Positions 43,582 to 51,730 of a stretch of 57,725 nt of DNA are shown here, one piece after another. Position 1 is the stretch's first letter; every line of letters begins with the position of its first letter. This DNA is from JBGPJM01 sp041485385 (GTDB lineage Bacteria; Planctomycetota; Phycisphaerae; Phycisphaerales; UBA1924), in contig JBGPJM010000002.1 of NCBI GenBank assembly GCA_041485385.1, positions 1 through 57,725 of the forward strand, in the 5' to 3' direction. Made by a program: the position numbers and the translations under genes. The notes under the pieces were generated by a model that was not told the origin of the DNA, ran no database searches, and was given only the letters and a program-made list of their open reading frames with translations.

Positions 43582-46491
43582 TTACCGTCGGGCGGTCTTC
43601 TTCTGGGGTACGGCCGGGGCGCGGGCGGCCACGCCGTTGGCACCGGACTTCGCAACGCCGGGCTGGATTGCCTCGCCGATCGCCTCGTCGATGATCCGGT
43701 GCTGCTGCTCCTTGTGCTTGTTCTTGGAGGCGACCGCCGGGGAGGCGCAGGCCGAGCGGCCGATGTACCCTGGCTCGATTCCCAGGCTCGCCTCGGTGCG
43801 CATGACGTCGGCGACGAACAGGTAGGCGCCGGCGTTGCGCGGCTCCTCCTGCACCCAGATGCACCGCTTACGGGCCGGGTAGCGGGCCAGCAGCTCGGCC
43901 ATGAGGTCGGTGTGGAACGGGTAGAGCTGCTCGATCCGCAGGATGGCCGTGTCCAGACGCCCCGACTCGGCGCGCTGCCTGGCCAGCTCGTGGTAGAGCT
44001 TGCCGGAGCAGATCAGCACGCGCTCGACCGTCTTCCGGTCGGCGCCCCGGGCCTCGAACATCGGGTCGTCGAGCATCTCGTGGAAGCGCCCGTTCACGAG
44101 CTCGTCCACGGTGCTGGTCGGGATGCGGAGCATGCTCTTGGGGGTCATCACGATCAGCGGCTTGCGGAACGACCGGCGCAGCTGCCGCCGGAACATGTGG
44201 AACGCCTGGGCCGCGGTCGACGGGTTCACCACCTGAAGGTTGTTGTTGGCGCACAGCTGCAGGAACCGTTCCAGGCGCGCCGAGGAGTGCTCCGGACCGG
44301 CCCCCTCGTACCCGTGCGGCAGGAGGAGTACCAGGCCCGACCACCGCTCCCACTTGACCTCCGCGGCGGCAAGGTACTGATCGATCATCACCTGCGCACC
44401 GTTGCAGAAATCCCCGAACTGCCCCTCCCACATCACCAGCATGTTCGGATCGGCCAGGGAATAGCCGTAGTCGAAGCCCATCACCGAGACTTCCGAGAGC
44501 GGGCTGTCGTACACGCACAGCTTCCCCTGCGTGAGCCTGCCGTCGGGCCCGGGCCTGCCGGCGTCGCCGGGGCACGTGGCGACGGTGCGCATGTTGTTCA
44601 GCGGCGTGTACGGCTCTTCGGTCTGAACGTCGCGCAGGACCGCGTGCCGGTGGCTGAAGGTGCCGCGCCGGCTGTCCTGGCCGCTCAGGCGCACGCCGTG
44701 CCCCTCCAGGAGCAGCGTGCCGATCGCCAGCGACTCGGCATCGGCGTAGCTGATCTGCCCGGTCTCGACCAGGGCGGCCCGCTCGGCCAGCAGCTTGGTG
44801 AGCTTGGGGTTGAGGTGGAACCCCGGCGGCACGCGCCCCAGCGCGGCGCACACCTCTTCCAGGACTTCCCCTGGCACCCCCGTCTGGACGGGATCGAACG
44901 TGAAGTCCCCGCCGAAGCCGTCCCATCGCTTGGAACCGGGGTCGATGTTCGGGGCGTGCGGCCTGGCCTTCGCCTTGGCCTGGGCCTCCTCGAGGATCTT
45001 GATGAGCGGGTCTCGCAGCGCCTTGAGGTCCTGCTCGGTCAGCACGCCCTCGTCCTTCAGGCGCGTGGCGTACTCGGTGAGCACGCTTGTCTTCCTGGCG
45101 ATCAGCGCCGCCAGCACCGGCTGGGTGAACGATGCCTCGTCGGTCTCGTTGTGTCCGTAGCGCCGGAAGCAGACCAGGTCGATGAACACATCCTTCTTGA
45201 ACTTCTGGCGGTACTCGACGACGAGCTGCGACACGGCGACGACGGCCTCGGGGTCCTCGCCGTTCACATGGAACACCGGGCACTCGACCATCATGGCGAT
45301 GTCGGTGCAGTACTCCGTGGAGCGGGCGTCCTCCGCGCCTGTGGTAAACCCGACGAGGTTGTTCACGACCACGTGGATCGTGCCGCCGGTCGTGTACCCC
45401 TCCAGCTGCGACAGGTTCAGTACCTCGGCCACCATCCCCTGGGCGATCACGGCCGCGTCGCCGTGCATGAGCAGCGGGATGACGCGGGAGCGCTCGACGG
45501 TGTCGTTGCGGAGCCGTTGCTTGGCGCGGCATCGGCCCTCAACGACCGCGTTCACCGACTCGAGGTGGCTGGGGTTGCTCGACAGCGCCAGGTGCACCGA
45601 CTTGCCGCCCGGCAGTTCACGAATGCCGGAGTACCCCTTGTGGTACTTCACATCACCGCCGGCGTCGACGAACTCGTCCTCCCAGTTGTCCTCGAACTCG
45701 GTGAAAATCTGCTCGTAGGTCTTCCCCAGGATGTTGTTCAGCACGTTCAGCCGCCCGCGGTGCGGCATGCCGATGACGATCTCCTCGACGCCGGTGTCGG
45801 AGGCCGCGGCGATGATCCGGTCCAGGCACGGGATGAGCGACTCGCCGCCCTCGAGGCTGAAGCGTTTGTCGCCGGGGTAGCGCTTGCCCAGGAACAGCTC
45901 GAACTGCTCGGCACGGATGATCTGGAGAAGAACGTGGGCCCGCTCGCCCCGGGAGAGCTCGAATCGCCCGCCGGCGCGCTCGTACCGCCGGGTGAGCCAC
46001 TCTCGCTCCGGGTCGTCGGAAACGTGCATGAACTGCGCGCCAACAGGCCCGCAGTAGGTGCGTTGAAGGAGCTCGATGACCTGGCGGAGCGTGGAGCCCT
46101 TCGGGAGCGGCAGCGTGTCCGGATCGACCGGCTTGTCCAGGTCGGCCTCCGAGAGCCGGTGGTATCCCAGGGAAAGATCCTCCGGCGCCGGGCGGGCCCG
46201 GCCAAAGGGATCGATCGCCGCGTGAAGGTGCCCGCGACCGCGGTAGCTGTCGATCAGGTTCGTCACGCCCGCCTGGAGGCGCATGGCGTCGGCCGAGGCG
46301 GGCGCTCCGGGCTGCGCGGCCGGGGGCCGCCCATCGGCGCTGGCCATCGCCAGGTCGAAACCCTGGAAGAAGGACCTCAGGTCGGCCGGCACGGACGCGG
46401 GATCGGCAAGGAACTGCTGGTACTGGGCGTCCAGATACTCGGCATTCCAGCCGTTCACCGATGGCGGAACTGCTCTAGGAGCTTGACTCAT
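43582..46491 (-). CDS. sucA: 2-oxoglutarate dehydrogenase E1 component
   Basis: A 969-residue thiamine-diphosphate enzyme that decarboxylates 2-oxoglutarate in the TCA cycle. The N-terminal segment NAEYLDAQYQQFLADP, the HRGRLNVLNNI segment with its active-site His, the ThDP-binding GDAAVIAQGMVAEVLN, and the following VVNNLVGFTT are typical. The later MWEGQFGDFCNGAQVMIDQY and RYPARKRCIWVQEEPRNAGA segments confirm the C-terminal half. The ATG at 46491 is chosen for its GAGGA just upstream and the correct family start; 39 further open codons lie upstream. sucB follows after 42 bp. Upstream, the 237-bp gap to pstB's stop must carry the promoter. The E1 length is normal. Confidence 0.96.
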   Translation of the reverse strand: MSQAPRAVPPSVNGWNAEYLDAQYQQFLADPASVPADLRSFFQGFDLAMASADGRPPAAQPGAPASADAMRLQAGVTNLIDSYRGRGHLHAAIDPFGRARPAPEDLSLGYHRLSEADLDKPVDPDTLPLPKGSTLRQVIELLQRTYCGPVGAQFMHVSDDPEREWLTRRYERAGGRFELSRGERAHVLLQIIRAEQFELFLGKRYPGDKRFSLEGGESLIPCLDRIIAAASDTGVEEIVIGMPHRGRLNVLNNILGKTYEQIFTEFEDNWEDEFVDAGGDVKYHKGYSGIRELPGGKSVHLALSSNPSHLESVNAVVEGRCRAKQRLRNDTVERSRVIPLLMHGDAAVIAQGMVAEVLNLSQLEGYTTGGTIHVVVNNLVGFTTGAEDARSTEYCTDIAMMVECPVFHVNGEDPEAVVAVSQLVVEYRQKFKKDVFIDLVCFRRYGHNETDEASFTQPVLAALIARKTSVLTEYATRLKDEGVLTEQDLKALRDPLIKILEEAQAKAKARPHAPNIDPGSKRWDGFGGDFTFDPVQTGVPGEVLEEVCAALGRVPPGFHLNPKLTKLLAERAALVETGQISYADAESLAIGTLLLEGHGVRLSGQDSRRGTFSHRHAVLRDVQTEEPYTPLNNMRTVATCPGDAGRPGPDGRLTQGKLCVYDSPLSEVSVMGFDYGYSLADPNMLVMWEGQFGDFCNGAQVMIDQYLAAAEVKWERWSGLVLLLPHGYEGAGPEHSSARLERFLQLCANNNLQVVNPSTAAQAFHMFRRQLRRSFRKPLIVMTPKSMLRIPTSTVDELVNGRFHEMLDDPMFEARGADRKTVERVLICSGKLYHELARQRAESGRLDTAILRIEQLYPFHTDLMAELLARYPARKRCIWVQEEPRNAGAYLFVADVMRTEASLGIEPGYIGRSACASPAVASKNKHKEQQHRIIDEAIGEAIQPGVAKSGANGVAARAPAVPQKKTARR

Positions 46492-46728
46492 TCCTCGGCC
46501 CTGTGAGGGTTTTCTTGGTCGATCAAAAGCCGGGCGCCCTCTTCCCCGGCGGGCTGAACGCGCGGTCGAAACGCCAATGGTATCCCGTTGAGAGCGGCGC
46601 CTCGCCAAACCTCGCGGAACCTACTGGTTAGTCGACCGAACGTCCCCGAAAACCACCGCAAATCGCATGGTATTACCCGATTTGGGCGCGCAGCATGGAC
46701 CCTCCCCAATAATGGGGGTGTCCAGCCG

Positions 46729-47643
46729 TCAGCCGAACCGCCCCATCACGTAGTCCTCGGTCTGCCGGTTCTTGGGGTTCATAAACAGGTCGGACGTCGG
46801 GCCCGTCTCGACCATGCGCCCCTCGTAGAAGAACGCGGTGATGTCCGAAACCCGCGCGGCCTGTTGCATGTTGTGCGTCACGATCACGATCGTGTAGTTC
46901 TCCCGCAGCTCGCGAATAAGCTCCTCAATTCGCAGAGTAGCCTTGGGGTCCAGGGCGGAGGCGGGCTCGTCCATGAGCAGGACCTCGGGGTTCACCGCCA
47001 CCGCGCGGGCGATGCACAGGCGTTGCTGCTGACCGCCGGAGAGCCCCAGGGCCGACTTGTGCAGCCGGTCCTTCACTTCGTCCCAGAGCGCGGCGCGCCG
47101 GAGGCTGGTCTCGACTGTTTGGTCCAGCTCGGCACGGGGGACGCTGGCGTGGAGGCGGGGGCCGTAGGCGATATTGTCATAAATGGATTTGGGGAATGGG
47201 TTGGGCTTCTGGAAGACCATCCCGATGCGCCGGCGGAGGTCGACGACGTCGACGTCCGAGCCCAGCAGAGAGAGGCCGTGAAGGTCGAGGGTGCCCTCGG
47301 CCCGTGCGCCGGGGATGACGTCGTTCATCCGGTTCATCCAGCGGAGCAGCGTGCTCTTGCCGCAGCCGCTGGGGCCGATGAGGGCGGTGACGCGGTTCTT
47401 GACGATCTGGAGGTTGATGGAGCGGAGCGCCTGGAAATCGCCGTACCAGCAGCTGAACCGGCGGATGTCGATGGCGCAGATCGTCTCGGCCTCGGGGGGG
47501 CGTGCGGCGGCGGTCTCGGCGATCCACGCGAACGGGCTCGTCGGGGGGCTTGGCGTCCGGCCGGTATCGGGGGCGGGGGGTTGCGCCGGCGGATCTGGCT
47601 TCTTCGAGCCCTTGAGCACGATCGTGAATTCCTGGGTCTGCAT
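46729..47643 (-). CDS. pstB: Phosphate ABC transporter ATP-binding protein PstB
   Basis: A 304-residue ABC ATPase that powers high-affinity phosphate import. The ATPase core starts near residue 60 and shows Walker A GPSGCGKST, Q-loop FQKPNPFPKSIYDN, signature LSGGQQQRLCIARA, Walker B VLLMDEPASALD and the switch His in VTHNM. Typical PstB is about 250-260 residues; here about 45 extra Pro/Thr/Ser-rich residues precede the core. The ATG at 47643 has AGGG upstream and lies 15 bp after the pstA stop, so it is translated as part of the pst operon. No phoU gene follows; the next gene downstream is sucA. Confidence 0.95.
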   Translation of the reverse strand: MQTQEFTIVLKGSKKPDPPAQPPAPDTGRTPSPPTSPFAWIAETAAARPPEAETICAIDIRRFSCWYGDFQALRSINLQIVKNRVTALIGPSGCGKSTLLRWMNRMNDVIPGARAEGTLDLHGLSLLGSDVDVVDLRRRIGMVFQKPNPFPKSIYDNIAYGPRLHASVPRAELDQTVETSLRRAALWDEVKDRLHKSALGLSGGQQQRLCIARAVAVNPEVLLMDEPASALDPKATLRIEELIRELRENYTIVIVTHNMQQAARVSDITAFFYEGRMVETGPTSDLFMNPKNRQTEDYVMGRFG

Positions 47644-47657
47644 CTGGCCCTGGCGCC

Positions 47658-48509
47658 TCACACTCTGATCCTGGCCGCCCGGGCCATGACGGCGCGGACG
47701 GTCAGGTTGATGATGAACAGCATGGCGATGAGCACCAGGATCCCTGACCACGCCAGCGCACGCTGCCCCGGGTACGGCCCCGTCGCGTAGGTGTAGATCT
47801 GCGCCGTCAGCGACGGGAACGGCCGGCCGGGATTGTACGTGATGAGGCGGCTGCCCAGGGCCGTGAACAGGAGGGGCGCGGTTTCCCCCGCGATCCGGGC
47901 CAGGGCCAGCATGATGCCGGTGAGGATGCTGCCGCCCACGGAAGGGAGAACGATCCTGAGGATAGTCTGCGACTTGGTCGCGCCGAGGGCCAGCGACCCT
48001 TCGCGGTAGCTGCGGGGGACAAGCCGGAGCATTTCCTCGGTGGAGCGGGCGACGATGGGGATCATGATGAACGCGAGGGCCGCGGCCCCGGCCCAGCCGT
48101 TGTAGCCGCCCAAGGGAACCACGAGCAGCTCGTACCCAAGGATGCCGACGACGATGCTGGGGACGCCGGCGAGGACGTCGGCGGTGAAGCGGGCGGGCAT
48201 CGCGAGGCGGCTGTGGCCGTACTCGCAAAGGAACACGCCCGCGAAGACTCCGGCGGGGATGCCCAGCAGGCTGGCGAGCGCCAGAAGGATCAGCGTGCCC
48301 ACGAGGGCGTGGAGCATGCCGCCGGGGTTGGCGACGTCGCCGGAGGGGGCCTGGGTGAAGAACGACACGCTCAGCGAGCCGGCGCCGATCTTCACCAGGT
48401 ACGAGACCACCAGCACCAGGACCATGACCACGGCAGCGCAGGCGCCGACGCAGAGCCAGAACATCACGCGGCTGGTGATCCTTCGGCGGTACCTGGATGC
48501 GCTCGACAA
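47658..48509 (-). CDS. pstA: Phosphate ABC transporter permease PstA
   Basis: A 283-residue inner-membrane permease with about six hydrophobic helices. The PstA-type EAA loop reads REGSLALGATKSQTILRIVLP, with further family segments GIPAGVFAGVFLCEYG and LARIAGETAPLLFTA. The TTG at 48509 is the apparent start, preceded by GGGAG 7 nt upstream and lying 15 bp after the pstC stop. It forms with PstC the channel for phosphate delivered by PstS. Confidence 0.93.
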   Translation of the reverse strand: MSSASRYRRRITSRVMFWLCVGACAAVVMVLVLVVSYLVKIGAGSLSVSFFTQAPSGDVANPGGMLHALVGTLILLALASLLGIPAGVFAGVFLCEYGHSRLAMPARFTADVLAGVPSIVVGILGYELLVVPLGGYNGWAGAAALAFIMIPIVARSTEEMLRLVPRSYREGSLALGATKSQTILRIVLPSVGGSILTGIMLALARIAGETAPLLFTALGSRLITYNPGRPFPSLTAQIYTYATGPYPGQRALAWSGILVLIAMLFIINLTVRAVMARAARIRV

Positions 48510-48524
48510 GCGGGGGCTCCCGGA

Positions 48525-49622
48525 TCAGGACGCATCGGAGGGTCGGGCGGAGGCGCCGACGACCAGCCAGCGCGCCAGGATGTTGAAGGCCAGCGACATG
48601 ACCAGCAGGATGAGGGCGACCTCGAGCAGGGCGGAGCGGTGGAGCTCGGAGCTGGCCTCGGCGAACTCGTTGGCCAGGAGGCTGGACATGGTCTGGGCCG
48701 GGGCGAACGGTGATGCGGCGATCGTGGTGTTGTTGCCGATGACCATGGTGACGGCCATGGTCTCTCCCGCGGCGCGGGCCAGGCCGAGCATGCTCGCGCC
48801 GAACAGCCCGCTGCGCCCGTAGTGGAGCATCGCGACGCAGCTCTGCCACCAGGTGGCGCCGAGGGCGAGGGAGCCCTCGAGCTGGGCGCGGGGGACGGCG
48901 CGGAGGACATCGCGGCTGACGGAGGTGATGATCGGCACGATCATGATGGCCAGCACGAGGCCGCCGCAGAGCATGTCGCGTCCGGTGAGCGCAAGCGGCC
49001 GTTCGACAACCTCACCCCCAATGGTGAGCCTCTGGTAGAACATCCATCGGAAGGCGCCGAGATCACCGAGGAGCTGCTGGAGCAGGGGCTCGACGTGGCG
49101 CTGCAGGAACGGGGCGAGCACGAAGAGGCCCCAGATGCCGTAGGCGATACTGGGGATGGCCGCCAGGAACTCGACCATGAACGAGAGCATCGCCCCCAGG
49201 CGGATTCGTGGCGCCACGCGCACCAGCACCAGCGCCGTGGCCAGGCTCACCGGCACGGCGAAGGCCAGCGCGAGTGCTGAGCTGACGGCGGTGCCGAAGA
49301 TCACGGGGAGCGCGCCGAAGGCCGGCGGGATGATTTCCATCACGGACTCGCCGTCTTTGATCACCATCTTGCCGTCGGGGCCGAGCTTCGGGCGCTCCAG
49401 CTCATTGGGACGCCATTCCGTGCCGACGAGGAAGGCCGGACCGAACCGCTTGAAGCTGGGCGCGGCGGCGAAGGCCAGCACGCCCACCAGGAATGCCGCC
49501 ATCAGGAACACCAGCAGGGCGCTGCCGTGCGCCGTCACCGCGAGCGCGAGATCCCCCAGGCCCCGGCTCCGCGGGCGCCTGGGGGCTTGTTGACTGCCGG
49601 GCTGAACATCCACCTCGCTCAT
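48525..49622 (-). CDS. pstC: Phosphate ABC transporter permease PstC
   Basis: A 365-residue permease, partner of PstA. The EAA loop LEGSLALGATWWQSCVAML and the segment AAIPSIAYGIWGLFVLAPFL are typical, and LARAAGETMAVTMVIGNN follows. The periplasmic loop between the first and second membrane helices (about 60-120) is longer than in E. coli PstC. The ATG at 49622 is preferred; a TTG nine codons upstream is possible, and neither has a good Shine-Dalgarno. It follows pstS by about 100 bp on the same strand. Confidence 0.94.
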   Translation of the reverse strand: MSEVDVQPGSQQAPRRPRSRGLGDLALAVTAHGSALLVFLMAAFLVGVLAFAAAPSFKRFGPAFLVGTEWRPNELERPKLGPDGKMVIKDGESVMEIIPPAFGALPVIFGTAVSSALALAFAVPVSLATALVLVRVAPRIRLGAMLSFMVEFLAAIPSIAYGIWGLFVLAPFLQRHVEPLLQQLLGDLGAFRWMFYQRLTIGGEVVERPLALTGRDMLCGGLVLAIMIVPIITSVSRDVLRAVPRAQLEGSLALGATWWQSCVAMLHYGRSGLFGASMLGLARAAGETMAVTMVIGNNTTIAASPFAPAQTMSSLLANEFAEASSELHRSALLEVALILLVMSLAFNILARWLVVGASARPSDAS

Positions 49623-49719
49623 GTGGGTCGCGGCGCTGGGCCGTTTCAAGGTTGCTCAGGGGTCGGGAGACGCGGAAATCAGTGCTCGCCATGACCCGGC
49701 ATGCGGGAGGGGCCCGGCC

Positions 49720-50808
49720 TCAACGACCGCCGGTGGACACAGGCTTGCCCTCGAACGTGATCGTCTTCAGTGCCTGCAACGCGGCGTCCCGCACGCCGCT
49801 GCTCAGAGGGGCGTAGTCCATGCTCGTCGTGATTGCCTGGCCATCCTGGACCGCCCAGGAGAGGAACCCGACAAGCGCCTCGGCCTCGGCGGGGGTCTTG
49901 AGGTTCTTCAGGCCGCGGTAGACGATGAGGTAGGTGAAGGAGGCGATGGGGTAGGCCTGGTCGCCCGGTTGGTTCCAGATGTTGGCCACGAGCACGGTGC
50001 CGGTGAGCGACTTGGCCGCGGCCTCGCCCGCGGCGGAGACCGTCTGCGGGGAGGCCTTAACGAACTTGCCGGCGGGGTTTTTGACGGCGCCGAAGGCGAT
50101 CTTGTTCTGCTGGGCGTAGTTGAGTTCGATGTACCCGATGGCTCCGGGCATCTGCTGCACGACGGCGGCGACGCCCTCGTTCCCCTTGCCGCCCTGGCCG
50201 ACCGGCCACTTCACCTGCTTGCCGGTGCCGACCGTGCTCTTGAACTGGTCGCTCTGCGTCGCGAGGTAGTTGGTGAAGACGAAGGTCGTCCCGCTTCCGT
50301 CGGTGCGCCATGCCGGCGTGATCGCCAGGTCCGGCAGCTTGGCGCCGGGGTTCAGCCCCGCGATCTTCGGATCGTTCCACTTCGAGATGCTACCGGTGAA
50401 GATCTGCACGAGCACCTCGCCGGTGAGGTTCAGCTCCGTTGTCAGGCCGGGGAGGTTGTACGCCGGGACCACCGCGCCGGCGCAGGAAGGGACCTGCACG
50501 ACGGCCGACTCGCCGCCGAGGGCCTGGATCTCCTTCTTGCTGAGGGGCGCATCGGAACCGGCGAAGTGCACCGTCTTCTCCGTGATCGCCTTGATGCCGC
50601 CGCCGGACCCGATCGACTGATAGTCGATCTTCACCTCCGGGTGCACCTTCTGGTACTCGGACACCCACTTCTGGTAGAGCGGATTCGGGAACGTCGCGCC
50701 GGCGCCCTGCAGGCGAACATCGCCATTGCCGAGGGCCGCGGCGGCGCCGAGAACGATCGTGACCACCGCGGCCTTCGCCGCACGACGGAACGTCAGCATT
50801 GTCGTCAT
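49720..50808 (-). CDS. pstS: Phosphate-binding periplasmic protein PstS
   Basis: A 362-residue substrate-binding protein of the phosphate ABC transporter. The signal peptide spans residues 1 to about 27 with no lipobox Cys, so it is soluble and periplasmic. Phosphate-binding segments are LQGAGATFPNPLYQKW, SIGSGGGI, FAGSDAPLS and TDGSGTTFVFTNYL. The C-terminal YRGLKNLKTPAEAEAL is also usual. GGAGG lies 8 nt before the ATG. It is the first gene of pstS-pstC-pstA-pstB. The leader carries an 8-bp inverted repeat at 50874-50892. I searched for a Pho box and could not identify one with confidence. Confidence 0.96.
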   Translation of the reverse strand: MTTMLTFRRAAKAAVVTIVLGAAAALGNGDVRLQGAGATFPNPLYQKWVSEYQKVHPEVKIDYQSIGSGGGIKAITEKTVHFAGSDAPLSKKEIQALGGESAVVQVPSCAGAVVPAYNLPGLTTELNLTGEVLVQIFTGSISKWNDPKIAGLNPGAKLPDLAITPAWRTDGSGTTFVFTNYLATQSDQFKSTVGTGKQVKWPVGQGGKGNEGVAAVVQQMPGAIGYIELNYAQQNKIAFGAVKNPAGKFVKASPQTVSAAGEAAAKSLTGTVLVANIWNQPGDQAYPIASFTYLIVYRGLKNLKTPAEAEALVGFLSWAVQDGQAITTSMDYAPLSSGVRDAALQALKTITFEGKPVSTGGR

Positions 50809-50873
50809 TGGGAGAACCTCCGGGAGCCCCCGATTCGTCGCGCAAGGGGGCGGACCATCGCCTGCCCGAATAC

Positions 50874-50892
50874 CGGCCCGACTGTCGGGCCG
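50874..50892 (-). promoter_or_regulatory. Inverted repeat in the pstS leader
   Basis: A perfect 8-bp stem, CGGCCCGA with TCGGGCCG, and a 3-nt loop, about 66 nt upstream of the pstS ATG. No U-tract follows. It could be an operator or an RNA hairpin. Confidence 0.4.
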
Positions 50893-51064
50893 CAGTCGTA
50901 CCGTTCAACCAACCCGCGCCTCATTATTGAAAAGACCGCGCCGGGCATGCGGCCCGCGGAGGTTAAGATTGCGCAAAGCCGCAAGAGGCCGAATGCGGAC
51001 GGACCCGGCACACAAGCAGTTGTGGCACCGCCCCGCCGCTCCCCCCCCGCCGGGGCCGCACAGG

Positions 51065-51664
51065 TCAGCGCGTCGTACCCACCAGCACCGTCACCTGCCC
51101 GAGCGCCTCGATCGTGCGGCCGTCGGCGGTTGTGAAGCCGCAGGCCAGGAGAGCCTCGGTGGCCTCCACATGGTCGCTCCCCACCTCACGCATGTTCAGG
51201 CGGAAACGCCGCCCTGGGCCGGGGTCGAGGGGGCCGTCGAGGATTTCGCCCTGTGCCGGCGCCAGGGTCCAATGGGCGAGCTCTTTGCCGCGGGTATCGG
51301 TGAGGCGGAACGTGAATTCGCCGGGCGCCTCGATGGCGGCCATGTAGTCGTGGTCGAACAGGTACGCGCGGACGCGGTAGGAGTCGAAGTACCCGTCGCG
51401 GTCGGTGTCGTCGGGGGGCTGCTCGACGGAGAACACGACGCGGTCGACCTTGAGCCCGGCGGGCTGCGGCGGCAGCGCCCGTGGCGCCCGGCGCGGCTGC
51501 GGGCCATCCGCGACGCACCCCCCCCCCCCTGCCGCCAGCAGCGAGGCAACGGTCAGAACGGCCAACGCGGAGCGCGCGCGCACGCACGCGAACGGAACAG
51601 CCGGAGATGGCGGGGTCCGCGCACGGACGGCGGAGATGTTGGGGGTGTGCCGTTGGTTGCCCAC
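51065..51664 (-). CDS. Putative lipoprotein of unknown function with a C12 run in its signal peptide
   Basis: A 199-residue protein. The start appears to be a GTG at 51664 with AGGAGG about 9 nt upstream. A long Arg/Pro-rich n-region of about 30 residues precedes the hydrophobic stretch and a Gly-Gly-Gly-Gly-Cys, which looks like a lipobox although the -3 Leu is missing. The Gly run is encoded by the C12 tract at 51518-51529 on the plus strand. The mature part has a calcium-like Asp motif (DDTDRDGYFDSYR) and beta-rich sequence, but no known family. It is the gene between the giant secretin (66 bp upstream) and pstS. A single-base slip in the run would destroy the signal peptide. Confidence 0.7.
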   Translation of the reverse strand: MGNQRHTPNISAVRARTPPSPAVPFACVRARSALAVLTVASLLAAGGGGCVADGPQPRRAPRALPPQPAGLKVDRVVFSVEQPPDDTDRDGYFDSYRVRAYLFDHDYMAAIEAPGEFTFRLTDTRGKELAHWTLAPAQGEILDGPLDPGPGRRFRLNMREVGSDHVEATEALLACGFTTADGRTIEALGQVTVLVGTTR

Positions 51665-51730
51665 TTGGACTCCTCCTCTCCCGCCATTCGTCCTCTCCGC
51701 GTTGCTCGGTGTCCAGATCCTGCTCCGCGC

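Noticed and set aside
42334..46506. Plus-strand frame of about 1390 codons over sucB and sucA
   Set aside because: It covers two conserved genes in reverse and crosses their gap; composition is typical of antisense GC-rich DNA.
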